From IMG/VR virus record IMGVR_UViG_3300033388_001701, positions 1 to 48,703 of that record: DNA of 48,703 nt; one strand, written 5' to 3'. The stretch is from a virus. Of this stretch, positions 39,037 through 47,695 are shown piece by piece. Both the position numbers and the translations under genes were made by a program. Within the stretch, counting starts at the first letter, position 1, and the number at the start of each line of letters is the position of its first letter. The notes under the pieces are model-generated. The model ran no database searches and was not told the origin of the DNA. It saw nothing but the letters and a program-made list of their open reading frames with translations.

Positions 39037-40377
39037 ATGGGAACAGAAATTAAAGACATCCTTGATGTTACAGTAACCAGGGAAACCGCAAGATTGGCTA
39101 GGGTGGGCTTTGGTGTTCCTCTAATCATGGACAATCATACTCGTTTGCCAGATAGAGTAAGAACTTATTCTGATCCGGCTGATATGCTGGATGATGGGTT
39201 CTTGGTTACTGATAACGCCTATATTGCTGCATCTACTTTGATGAAACAAGCTCTTTCCCCTAAGACTTTTAAGATTGGCCGGAAGTTTGGTGATGTGAAT
39301 GAGCTTCAGTCATTCACTATTGATGCCTTGGCTACTGGTGGGACTTTTACCATGACTTATGGTGAAGAAACCACTGCTGGAATCGCTTATGATGCTTTGG
39401 TCGCCACTATTGAAACTGCGATTGAAGGTCTAACTGGAATAACTTCGGTAACGGTAGTTGGCACATGGGATGCAGCCAAGACCATGACGGTAGAGTTTGA
39501 CGGAGCAGACGCTAATACTGCTTTTGATCAAATCACCTTAGATGGGTCTAGCCTTACAGGTGTCGCTTCTTATACGTCAAGCACGACTGATAACGGTTCT
39601 GCTACTGAGACTTGGGCAGTGGGTCTTGCTGCTATAATCGCTGCTGATAACGATTGGTATTGTCTCCTGGCCACTACTCGGATAGATGCAGATATCGAGG
39701 CTCTTGCCGATGCAATCGAGGTTCTTACCAAGGCTTATATCTGGTGTTCTGATGCAGCAGATTTATTATTGTCTCCAGCTACTGATATCGGCTCGATTTT
39801 GAAAGCAAAATCTTATGATCGGTCCATTGGCCTTTATTCAGCAGATGAAGCCGTCTTCCCCGAATGCGCTTGGGCAGGTGGGCAACTTCCTGAAGATCCA
39901 GGATCTATCACCTGGAAATTCAAGACGCTCGTTGGTGTCACCCCAGATGATTTGTCTGCCAATGATCTGACCAACCTTCAAAGCAAGAACGTAAATTACT
40001 TTGAAACGGTTGCAGACCGAAATGTTGTTACATCAGAAGCTATTGTGGCTTCCGGCGAATACATTGACATTATTCGTGGCATTGATTGGCTAATTGCCAG
40101 AATCGGTGAGGATGTGTTTTTGTTGCTGGTCAACGAAAAGAAGGTTCCTTTTACCACTCAAGGGATAACCTCAGTTGAAACGGTAATATTGTCAAGGCTC
40201 TTGGATGCAGAAAATGTCGGTCTTATTGCTCCCGGCACTTCTGGGGTGAATGCACCACTTATTGACGACATTTTAGTTGCGGAGAAAGGAAATCGTTTCC
40301 TTGATGATATGGATTTTTATGGTGATCTGGCCGGGGCTATCCACACTGCTGCTATCAGCGGGAAACTTTCTTTATAA
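39037..40377 (+). CDS. Contractile tail sheath protein, DUF3383 family
   Basis: 446 residues, RBS AGGAGAAGG. Start V-T-R-E-T-A-R-L-A-R-V-G-F and the C-terminal half match DUF3383 sheath proteins. Residues of about 92-190 hold an inserted Ig-like domain (G-T-F-T-M-T-Y, V-T-V-V-G-T, M-T-V-E-F-D-G-A-D-A). Presence of a sheath defines the contractile tail. Confidence 0.9.
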   Translation: MGTEIKDILDVTVTRETARLARVGFGVPLIMDNHTRLPDRVRTYSDPADMLDDGFLVTDNAYIAASTLMKQALSPKTFKIGRKFGDVNELQSFTIDALATGGTFTMTYGEETTAGIAYDALVATIETAIEGLTGITSVTVVGTWDAAKTMTVEFDGADANTAFDQITLDGSSLTGVASYTSSTTDNGSATETWAVGLAAIIAADNDWYCLLATTRIDADIEALADAIEVLTKAYIWCSDAADLLLSPATDIGSILKAKSYDRSIGLYSADEAVFPECAWAGGQLPEDPGSITWKFKTLVGVTPDDLSANDLTNLQSKNVNYFETVADRNVVTSEAIVASGEYIDIIRGIDWLIARIGEDVFLLLVNEKKVPFTTQGITSVETVILSRLLDAENVGLIAPGTSGVNAPLIDDILVAEKGNRFLDDMDFYGDLAGAIHTAAISGKLSL

Positions 40378-40389
40378 GGAGCATGATCT

Positions 40390-40785
40390 ATGAAAACGTA
40401 TAGCCCTGAAGAGGTATCAATAATCATCGGTGGAAGCATCATCAAAGGATGGGAGACAGTAACCGTTAGTCGTGATGAAGACGAATGGAGTTTTGTTGCT
40501 GGCACTGATGGTGAATCAACCAGGACAAAAAATGCGAACAAGTTGGGTATGTTTGAGCTTGTGATGTCTCAATCGTCCGAGGATAATCTTGTGTTGTCTT
40601 CTTTCTCTGTATCAGGATCACTTTTAAATTCTGCCATTAAGGATAATTCCGGGAACTCTCTTCATGTGATCCCGGCAGCAACGATAGTAAAACCTGCTGA
40701 TGCTGAATATGGCAAAGAGGCTGGAAACAGAACATGGCAAGCAAAGGGGGATCTTTCAGTTCATGTTGTTGGTGGAAACAGTTAA
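40390..40785 (+). CDS. Tail tube protein, DUF3277 family
   Basis: 131 residues, RBS AAGGAGCATG. T-Y-S-P-E-E-V-S-I-I-I-G-G and G-W-E-T-V-T-V-S-R-D-E-D match the DUF3277 tube family. Always paired with DUF3383 sheaths. Forms the inner tube. Confidence 0.88.
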   Translation: MKTYSPEEVSIIIGGSIIKGWETVTVSRDEDEWSFVAGTDGESTRTKNANKLGMFELVMSQSSEDNLVLSSFSVSGSLLNSAIKDNSGNSLHVIPAATIVKPADAEYGKEAGNRTWQAKGDLSVHVVGGNS

Positions 40786-40819
40786 TCAATAAAAACTGAA
40801 TTACTCGGAGGTTTCAGTT

Positions 40820-41269
40820 ATGGCTAAGAAGGAAGTGTCGAAAACGATTGATGGTAAAAAGTACACGTTTTATCAACTACCACCACGAAAGAGTGTTAAA
40901 ACTCTTTTCCGATTAATGAATATAATCGGGCCATCTTTGGGGTCGGTAGTCGGTTCAGCAAAAGATGTTAAAACGATTGAGGATTTGTTCTCTGCCGATA
41001 TTGATCTGTCGAAAGTTCTTGGGTCATTATTTGATAGGATTGACGAGGATAAAGTTTGGGGGATCATGGAAGATGTTTTGTCTCAAACAATCTGTGAGGA
41101 TGGCAAGGGTGAAATAGACATTGACATCCATTTTAAAGGTGATATCCAGACCCTATTCAAAGTCGTTTTTGAGGCTATTAAAGTGGAGTACGGAAGTTTT
41201 TTCGCCGGGAAATTCGACCTAGAAGGAGCATTGCAGGGCAAGGGGCCGGATACGATCCAGGGAAGTTAA
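40820..41269 (+). CDS. Tail assembly chaperone, short form
   Basis: 149 residues, RBS CGGAGG. Basic start (K-K-Y-T-F-Y-Q-L-P-P) then helical with D-I-D-L-S-K-V-L-G. It sits between tube and tape measure as G-type chaperones do. A T-TTT-TTC heptamer at 41197 allows a longer product. Confidence 0.78.
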   Translation: MAKKEVSKTIDGKKYTFYQLPPRKSVKTLFRLMNIIGPSLGSVVGSAKDVKTIEDLFSADIDLSKVLGSLFDRIDEDKVWGIMEDVLSQTICEDGKGEIDIDIHFKGDIQTLFKVVFEAIKVEYGSFFAGKFDLEGALQGKGPDTIQGS

Positions 41270-41421
41270 ATATTGAATGGGTGATCTGGCGACCAATCCT
41301 CGCCAAGATCACCACCCTGCAAGAAATAGAACAACATTGGTCTATAGATGACCTTTTTGATGCCCATGAAGCATTAGACATACAACAAGAGGCTGAAAAC
41401 CATAATGGCAAAGGGAACTAG
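40820..41421 (+). CDS. Tail assembly chaperone, -1 frameshift long form (GT-like)
   Basis: A -1 shift at T TTT TTC (41197-41203) joins the chaperone to an open frame ending with TAG at 41419-41421, giving a 200-residue product. The added part reads K-L-N-I-E-W-V-I-W-R-P-I-L-A-K and ends with helices (DLFDAHEALDIQQEAE), like the T part of lambda GT. This frame has no start codon of its own, which supports frameshifting. It overlaps the tape measure start by 17 bases. Confidence 0.75.
41197..41203 (+). promoter_or_regulatory. Slippery heptamer TTTTTTC for -1 frameshift
   Basis: In the chaperone frame the codons are AGT TTT TTC, so T-TTT-TTC fits the X XXY YYZ rule with full re-pairing of both tRNAs at wobble. 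GC-rich sequence follows. Confidence 0.7.
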
Positions 41422-43036
41422 CATAAGAGATTTATTTGTCAGTATTGGTTTTGATATCGAGTCTGAAGACTTAGACAAACTCGATAGAAGCCTTTCTGGT
41501 ACGATAAACACGGCCAAAAAACTTGCCTGGGCAATAGGTGGGGTCGGTGTTGCTCTTGGTTACGTTTTAAAAACAGCCGGTGGCTTTGAACAACAAGAAG
41601 TTGCTTTTGAGGTTATGCTTGGCGGAGCGGAGCTGGCGAAGAAAACCCTTGACGACTTGTTCCAATTTGCGGTTGTCACTCCGTTTAAAATCCCAGACCT
41701 TTTGACAAATTCAAAGCAGCTTCTTGCCATGGGGTTTGAAGCTAAAAACTTAATCCCCACTATGCGGATGCTTGGTAATGTTGCTTCTGGTCTAAGCGTC
41801 CCATTGCGCCAAATTGCCCATAACTTCGGGCAAGTCAAAACACAAGGGAAGTTAACAGGCAGAGAGCTAAAGGATTTTACTGTTGCTGGTGTTGATCTTC
41901 TCGCGGTCCTTACAAAACAATTGGGCACAGCAGGGGTTGAAGCCACAAGATCAATGATGCAAAGAGGCCAAATCTCTTTTGAAATGGTCAATAAAGCATT
42001 CAAAGCCATGACATCATTAGGCGGAAAGTTTTTCAAGCTAATGGACAGGCAATCCAAGACATTTCTTGGTATTGTAAATAATATCACAGATGCTTTATAT
42101 ATTTTAACTATTCAAGCTGGTGGCAAATTGTTACCAGCAGCGAAGAAATTGGCGAACGAAGCATTGCAGTTCCTTATAGTAAACAGGGAGCTAATAAAAT
42201 CAAAAGCAGCCGATTTCTTCACTAAATTAGCGAAAATCTTTTTTAGGCTTTGGAGGATTACAAAGAACATAGTCGCTGGAATAGATGGATTGGTTCAAGC
42301 CTTTGGTGGTTGGGAAAGAGTGATAAATGGAGTTATAACCGCTTTAGTTGTTTTGCTTGGATTGCAAGTGTTGTCTTTTATAGGGACTATGACGGCTGGC
42401 ATTTATAAGGTCATCAAAGCATTGACATTGCTGAAAGCTGGTTTATTTGCTGTTCAATTCGCCGCTCTTTTGGTTCCTGTTTTAATAGGTGCTGCTGTTG
42501 TTGCCCTTGGTCTTTTGTTTGATGATATCGTTGGGTATCTAACTGGGAAAGATTCGTTAACCGGATTAATCATTGAAAATTTTGAGAAAAAATTTCCAAA
42601 GGCTTTTAAAACATCCTTATCTGTATTGGAGTCGTTTAAATCTGCGTTTAAATGGATTGTAGAAGGGCTTTCTTTATGGGTCGATGGGATAAACAAAACC
42701 ATTAAAGCGTATAAAGAAATATCTAAGCTAATGGAAGAATCGGGTAATGCCGATAAAAAACCAGGCATATTTGAAAACATCAAGACGCTTATATTTGATA
42801 AAGACGAACTTGCAGCGTTAAGTGGTTTTTTGGGTTCCACTGGAATTCGTTCGCCAAGCGTTGCGCCTAATTCCAGCAATACGACCAATATTTCTTCAGG
42901 CCCTATTACTGTCAATGTCCCAGAAGGAACCTCAACCGAGCAGATAGGCCCCATTGTTCAAAAGAGTATTGAATCAGCGATGGAAGCGGTATGGAGATCG
43001 ACCCATATTGCGACTAAACCACAAGAGGCATTTTAA
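41405..43036 (+). CDS. Tail tape measure protein
   Basis: 543 residues. N-terminal helical segment, a central region L-T-G-R-E-L-K-D-F-T-V-A-G-V-D-L-L shared by tape measures, hydrophobic helices near 307-330 and 345-376, and a low-complexity end. Sets tail length and is ejected into the host. It is short, implying a short tail. It follows the chaperone pair as expected. Confidence 0.9.
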   Translation: MAKGTSIRDLFVSIGFDIESEDLDKLDRSLSGTINTAKKLAWAIGGVGVALGYVLKTAGGFEQQEVAFEVMLGGAELAKKTLDDLFQFAVVTPFKIPDLLTNSKQLLAMGFEAKNLIPTMRMLGNVASGLSVPLRQIAHNFGQVKTQGKLTGRELKDFTVAGVDLLAVLTKQLGTAGVEATRSMMQRGQISFEMVNKAFKAMTSLGGKFFKLMDRQSKTFLGIVNNITDALYILTIQAGGKLLPAAKKLANEALQFLIVNRELIKSKAADFFTKLAKIFFRLWRITKNIVAGIDGLVQAFGGWERVINGVITALVVLLGLQVLSFIGTMTAGIYKVIKALTLLKAGLFAVQFAALLVPVLIGAAVVALGLLFDDIVGYLTGKDSLTGLIIENFEKKFPKAFKTSLSVLESFKSAFKWIVEGLSLWVDGINKTIKAYKEISKLMEESGNADKKPGIFENIKTLIFDKDELAALSGFLGSTGIRSPSVAPNSSNTTNISSGPITVNVPEGTSTEQIGPIVQKSIESAMEAVWRSTHIATKPQEAF

Positions 43037-43770
43037 TGGCTTCTTTATCTGAATTAGCAAAATCAATAAAAAACAAACGCCTTACTATCTTGCCGCTAGA
43101 GAAAGACAAGGCGCCTATTGAAATATTGGATGTATCTATTTCTGAAGACCATACTCTTAATGCCAAAGCCACGAAACTTCCTGTTGAGGATGGTTCTGAT
43201 ATAACAGATCATGTTATAAAGAAAGGACGGACTCTAGCATTCCACGGCATTATATCAGATGATCCACTTGCTGTTGCTGAAGGATTGACGACAACGGCTT
43301 TAGGGATCGCTGGTAATATTTTTGGCAGTAGAGCGATTCAAACAGCCGGACAGCTTGTGAAATTGACAAGTAATTTAACAACAGATGAAGCCAAAAGAAG
43401 TGCAACGGCAAAAGCGAATTTAGAACAAATTTATGAAAACAATATCCCTGTTTCTATTGAAACATCAATAGGGACATATTCTAACATGGTTATGGAAAAG
43501 TTACATTTTCCGAGATCATCAAAAACCGCAAACAGTCTTGAAATAAACGCTGTATTTTCACAGATTGATTTGGTCGCAAGCCAGACTGTAACTATAGCGA
43601 TAGCCGATACTGCTGCCCCTGGAATCAAGCCTGTAGAGAAAGACGGGAATAAATCACCAATAGTTCCCACTAAAGCAATACAGGATAATACAACTCTTTT
43701 TCTAGACATTAGCAAAGGGATTTATGATTCGGCATCAAGAGCATATAAAAGCCTTTTCGGGGTTCAATAA
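43036..43770 (+). CDS. Distal tail/Dit-like baseplate protein
   Basis: 244 residues. I-L-D-V-S-I-S-E-D-H-T, P-V-E-D-G-S-D-I-T-D-H-V and L-A-F-H-G-I-I-S-D-D fit Dit-like tail proteins. Connects tube to hub. Overlaps neighbours by one base at each end. Confidence 0.72.
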   Translation: MASLSELAKSIKNKRLTILPLEKDKAPIEILDVSISEDHTLNAKATKLPVEDGSDITDHVIKKGRTLAFHGIISDDPLAVAEGLTTTALGIAGNIFGSRAIQTAGQLVKLTSNLTTDEAKRSATAKANLEQIYENNIPVSIETSIGTYSNMVMEKLHFPRSSKTANSLEINAVFSQIDLVASQTVTIAIADTAAPGIKPVEKDGNKSPIVPTKAIQDNTTLFLDISKGIYDSASRAYKSLFGVQ

Positions 43771-44093
43771 TGGCTATCAAACAGCTTCCATTGAACACAG
43801 AGAGTTATAATTTTGAGTTTCGTATTCCGTTAGATGGGAAAACATTCACACTTGCTTTTCGTTACAATCAAAGGGCCGAGCGTTGGATGATGGATGTTAG
43901 AGATAATTTAAACACCCCCATAAAAACAGGCTTGGCTATCCTTGGTGGGGCCGAATTGATTGAAAGGTTTGTTGCTGACAAAAACTTACCAGACGGGAGC
44001 CTATTCTTTTTAAACATAGAAGACATTAAATCAGATATAAGCTTTGAAGGCTTTGGCGAGAATGGCCTGGTTATGTATGAGGAATCAGCATAA
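43770..44093 (+). CDS. Baseplate plug/wedge-like protein (Pam3 gp18 type)
   Basis: 107 residues. Pattern F-R-I-P-L-D-G-K-T-F-T-L-A-F-R-Y-N-Q-R and L-P-D-G-S-L-F-F resembles a small baseplate protein group recalled from the cyanophage Pam3 structure. Lies between Dit-like and hub genes. Confidence 0.68.
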   Translation: MAIKQLPLNTESYNFEFRIPLDGKTFTLAFRYNQRAERWMMDVRDNLNTPIKTGLAILGGAELIERFVADKNLPDGSLFFLNIEDIKSDISFEGFGENGLVMYEESA

Positions 44094-44920
44094 TGGCAGA
44101 AAAGTTATTCGGAAGACAAGTTAAAGTTACTTTCGGGCAACGTGGCTCAAAAGGGGTTTCTGTATCAGGGCTTAGAGTCTCGTTTGATATAAAAACTGAT
44201 AAATCCGAAATGGGGAATGATTGTAAAGTAAAAATTTACAACATGAACAAAGAACACAGGGATATATTAAAAAACGAAGATGATATGGTCATAACCCTTG
44301 AAGCCGGTTATGAAAAAATATCTGAGCTTTATTTCGGGGATATTCAATATTCGATCCCAACTGAAAGAGTTGGTCCTGATCTTGTAACGACGATAGAAGC
44401 GAAGACAGGGCAAAAAGCCATAAGGGAATCTAGTTTCACTCGGACGTATAATGCTGGTTTTGGGTATGATAAAATATTTGACGATATTAAAAAAGAATTA
44501 GTGAAAAATGGCTCTGTGAATGTGAGTTTTGACGGGAAAAACATTGTTGGGCTAGAAGGATTATCGGTTAAAAATGTTTTTGTTTTGTCTGGGACCATCG
44601 AATCCGTGATGAATAAGTTTTTTGCTGGTCCTGGTCTTGAATGGAGCGTTCAAAACAAAGAACTTCAAGTCTTAGGGCCAACGCAGACAATCCATGAAGC
44701 GGTACAACTTTCTCCCAAGACAGGCTTGCTAGGGACACCAAAGCCAAGAGAGAAGGGGATTGAGTTCAAGGCTTTGATTCAGTCTACCGATTTATTGCAG
44801 CCTGGGAAACCTGTTGAGATTGTATCAGAAACGATGCCTGGGATCTTTAAAATCCAGAAAGCATCTTTTAAGGGTGATACTCATGGCCCTGATTGGTTCG
44901 TGAAGGTAGAAGCGGAATGA
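44093..44920 (+). CDS. Baseplate hub protein
   Basis: 275 residues. Consists of two to three beta domains as in gp27/gpD-type hubs: F-D-I-K-T-D-K-S-E-M-G-N-D-C-K-V-K-I-Y-N and V-I-T-L-E-A-G-Y. ATGA-type overlap with the spike gene. Confidence 0.78.
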   Translation: MAEKLFGRQVKVTFGQRGSKGVSVSGLRVSFDIKTDKSEMGNDCKVKIYNMNKEHRDILKNEDDMVITLEAGYEKISELYFGDIQYSIPTERVGPDLVTTIEAKTGQKAIRESSFTRTYNAGFGYDKIFDDIKKELVKNGSVNVSFDGKNIVGLEGLSVKNVFVLSGTIESVMNKFFAGPGLEWSVQNKELQVLGPTQTIHEAVQLSPKTGLLGTPKPREKGIEFKALIQSTDLLQPGKPVEIVSETMPGIFKIQKASFKGDTHGPDWFVKVEAE

Positions 44921-45576
44921 CAGAAAAACAAAAAGAAAACCCATCATTAAGCACAGTGATCAAATCAGCCATTGATGCTAAATTGTTGGAGACTCATACC
45001 GCTATTCCTGGGGTCATTAAAAAATATGACAAAGACACTCAGCTTGCGGATGTTCAACCGGCAATCAAAAAGAAATTTATTTTTAAGGATGAAGTTGAAA
45101 AATTACCTCAAATAACAAATGTTCCTGTTCAATGGCCTTCTGCAAACGGCGGCGAAGCGTTTATTCATTTGCCGTTGAAGCCTGGTGACACTGGATTGCT
45201 CGTTTTCTCAGAAAGGTCTATAGGGGATTGGATTCTTGGAGAGGGCGATGAAACCACTCCTACGGACCCCAGAAAGCATGACCTTTCCGATGCGGTCTTT
45301 ATCCCTGGCGTCAAGCCAACAAAAAAAGCCTTTGCCGGGGCTTCCGATGATAATATTGTAATAAAAAACGGGGATTTGGTTGTGGAAATCGCCCCTAGTG
45401 GTAAAATGAGTTTTACCAACTCAGCAGATGAAATGATCCAAGTGTTGAGCGATTTAATCCAGAATCTTCTCGATGCAAAAGTGATAACATTTATTGGCCC
45501 CCAACCTTTTTGGGCTGTTACTGTAGCGGCTTTAACAGCCACGAAAAACAAACTTGATTCATTTTTGAGGTCATAG
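44917..45576 (+). CDS. Baseplate spike, Gp138 N-terminal type
   Basis: 219 residues from ATG 44917. The OB-like domain (I-P-G-V-I-K-K-Y-D-K-D-T-Q-L-A-D-V-Q-P) and F-I-H-L-P-L-K-P-G-D-T-G-L-L-V-F match Gp138-type spikes. The end is a short helix. Pierces the outer membrane. Confidence 0.82.
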   Translation: MTEKQKENPSLSTVIKSAIDAKLLETHTAIPGVIKKYDKDTQLADVQPAIKKKFIFKDEVEKLPQITNVPVQWPSANGGEAFIHLPLKPGDTGLLVFSERSIGDWILGEGDETTPTDPRKHDLSDAVFIPGVKPTKKAFAGASDDNIVIKNGDLVVEIAPSGKMSFTNSADEMIQVLSDLIQNLLDAKVITFIGPQPFWAVTVAALTATKNKLDSFLRS

Positions 45577-45577
45577 G

Positions 45578-45823
45578 ATGGCACTGGCGGGGAGTGGTGA
45601 CGCATGGGGTTCATCAATAGTTTCGGCTATTTTGGCCCTTAACCCAGATTCAGGGAGCATGACTTCAGAAGAATTGGAAACGATTACTGAGGCATGGCAA
45701 ACTCTAGCCGGTGTTCATGCTTCGCATATAACAGGAAATTCAGTAATCAACCCCGGCTCGTTTATAACAACAGACGTTACGACAGGGGTTGAGACTGTAA
45801 CGGGTGCAACCGAGATTTCATAA
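45578..45823 (+). CDS. Small baseplate-region protein
   Basis: 81 residues. Sequence G-D-A-W-G-S-S-I-V-S-A-I near the start; helical then beta. Recurs between spike and gp25-like genes in this phage group. Role unknown. Confidence 0.6.
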   Translation: MALAGSGDAWGSSIVSAILALNPDSGSMTSEELETITEAWQTLAGVHASHITGNSVINPGSFITTDVTTGVETVTGATEIS

Positions 45824-46182
45824 TGGATTTAAAATTGGATTCAGATAATGATGTTCTTGTTGAAAATGGTGATCTTGTCTTATTGACAGGGGTTGAAGCC
45901 GTAGGCCAACATTTACGGAACAGATTAAATACTTTTTTTCAAGAATGGTTTTTGGATAAAAGAGAAGGTGTTCCGTATTTTGAGCATATCTTTAAAAAGA
46001 AAATTAACCCTCTTGTCGTCGATGGTATTTTCAAAAGAGAGATAATAAACACACCAGGGATACTCGAATTAAAATCTTTTAATTTAGATATTGACGGAAC
46101 TTTAAGGGTTCTTACTTTATCGTTTACTGCATCAAGTACGGATGGTGATATTAACTTTTCGGAGGTAGTGCCAAGTGCCTGA
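45823..46182 (+). CDS. Baseplate wedge protein, gp25/DUF2634-like
   Basis: 119 residues. N-D-V-L-V-E-N-G-D-L-V-L, a helix with L-R-N-R-L-N-T-F-F-Q-E-W and R-E-G-V-P-Y fit gp25-like wedge proteins. Overlaps the J-like gene by 8 bases. Confidence 0.85.
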   Translation: MDLKLDSDNDVLVENGDLVLLTGVEAVGQHLRNRLNTFFQEWFLDKREGVPYFEHIFKKKINPLVVDGIFKREIINTPGILELKSFNLDIDGTLRVLTLSFTASSTDGDINFSEVVPSA

Positions 46183-47692
46183 TTATGGATTAACAACAGA
46201 AGGGCTTGTGATTAAGAGTTTAGCGATAATTGATGCTGAGATTGACGCATCATTAAGGGCTACTTTTGGCGACCAGATAAACACGCTACCCCCTACAGTG
46301 TTTGGACAGTTGAAAGGTATTGTTTCAGAAAGAGAGTCTTTAATTTGGGAATTGGTCGAGGACGTTTATAATGCCCAATACCCCGACTCTGCGGAAGATG
46401 CCAGTTTAGATAATGTGTCCGCAATTACTGGTATTACACGCTTATCAGCGGTTGCGTCTACTGTCGATATGGCATTGTTTGGTACAGCAACAACGGTTAT
46501 CCCTGCTGGCACTGTTTTTTCGATTCCTGGGGTCACTGACACCTCATTTTCAACTGACGAGCCAGCTACTTTGGACACTGGCGTTGATGAAATCCAGACT
46601 ATAACCTTTTCAGGGACCCCAACAAGTGGAGCCTTTAAATTAATTTATGATGGAGAATCCACAAATGAACTATGGTTCTTTGTAACTTCTGCATATGTAA
46701 CAACTGAACTAAATGGGTTATCTGGTTTATCTGAAGTCATAGTAACCGGAACTTTTGCTGCTGGTTTTGTAATAACTTTTGCTGGTGCCGATGGGAAACG
46801 AGAACAAGCCACTCTAACCTATTCAGATAACACTCTTGATGATGGCGCAGCAGTAACCATAGTTGTTACAGAAACCACTCCTGGCGAATATCAAGCAACG
46901 GTTGGCTGTACAGCCTTAGAAACTGGTGCGTTGCAAGCTATTTCGCAAACCATAACGAGTGTTGACACCCCTGTTACTGGCCTTGATTCGGTTTTTAACC
47001 CCCTTGATGCAACTGTAGGCAGGGATATTGAATCAAATATTGAATTGAGAATCAGGCGTGGTTTAAGCACGCAAATATCTGAAGCTGGTCCTACCGATGC
47101 AATCAGGAATAAAATCTTATCTCTTAATGATGACGAAACAAAAACCGTTCTTGAGTCTGTGATTGTATTGGAAAACTACACCACAGTAACGGATGCAAAA
47201 GGATTACCACCTAAGAGTTTTGAGGCAGTCGTTTATGAATTTGGTGGCGCAAATGATCGTGACCAAGAAGTTGCAGAAGCTATCTATGCAGCAAAACCAG
47301 CCGGGATCGAAGCACACGGCGACAAGGATTTTACTGTAACAGATAGCCAGGGGTTTGATCATACTGTAAAGTTTACTGAGCCTGATGAAGTAGACATTTA
47401 TTTGATCTTAGATTTGACGGTTGATAGCACATACCCTGATGGTGGAGATGATACCCTTGAGGCAGATGTTGTTGAATGGGGAAATGAAATAGGGGTTGGC
47501 AATGACGTTATTGTTTATCCTTCTTTGGTTGGTCAATTAAATGGTGTTACCGGGATAACCGATGTTGTTGTGAAAATTGGTATTACAGCCTCACCTACCC
47601 TTGATAATAATATTGATATTGATGACGGAACAGGTGGCAATGTTGAATTGTCCAGATGGGACACAACCAGAATAACTATTAACCATGTGTAA
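46175..47692 (+). CDS. Baseplate J-like protein
   Basis: 505 residues from a GTG at 46175 with GGAGGTAGTGCC. Matches baseplate J/gp47 with P-D-S-A-E-D-A-S-L-D-N-V-S-A-I-T-G-I near residue 70. Residues of about 140-235 are an inserted Ig-like domain (T-I-T-F-S-G-T, V-I-V-T-G-T-F, I-T-F-A-G-A-D-G). Wedge component. Confidence 0.88.
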   Translation: MPDYGLTTEGLVIKSLAIIDAEIDASLRATFGDQINTLPPTVFGQLKGIVSERESLIWELVEDVYNAQYPDSAEDASLDNVSAITGITRLSAVASTVDMALFGTATTVIPAGTVFSIPGVTDTSFSTDEPATLDTGVDEIQTITFSGTPTSGAFKLIYDGESTNELWFFVTSAYVTTELNGLSGLSEVIVTGTFAAGFVITFAGADGKREQATLTYSDNTLDDGAAVTIVVTETTPGEYQATVGCTALETGALQAISQTITSVDTPVTGLDSVFNPLDATVGRDIESNIELRIRRGLSTQISEAGPTDAIRNKILSLNDDETKTVLESVIVLENYTTVTDAKGLPPKSFEAVVYEFGGANDRDQEVAEAIYAAKPAGIEAHGDKDFTVTDSQGFDHTVKFTEPDEVDIYLILDLTVDSTYPDGGDDTLEADVVEWGNEIGVGNDVIVYPSLVGQLNGVTGITDVVVKIGITASPTLDNNIDIDDGTGGNVELSRWDTTRITINHV

Positions 47693-47695
47693 GAT

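Noticed and set aside
41560-42087. Antisense frame of 175 codons within the tape measure gene
   Set aside because: It is a shadow of a well-supported gene, without RBS or recognisable domain.
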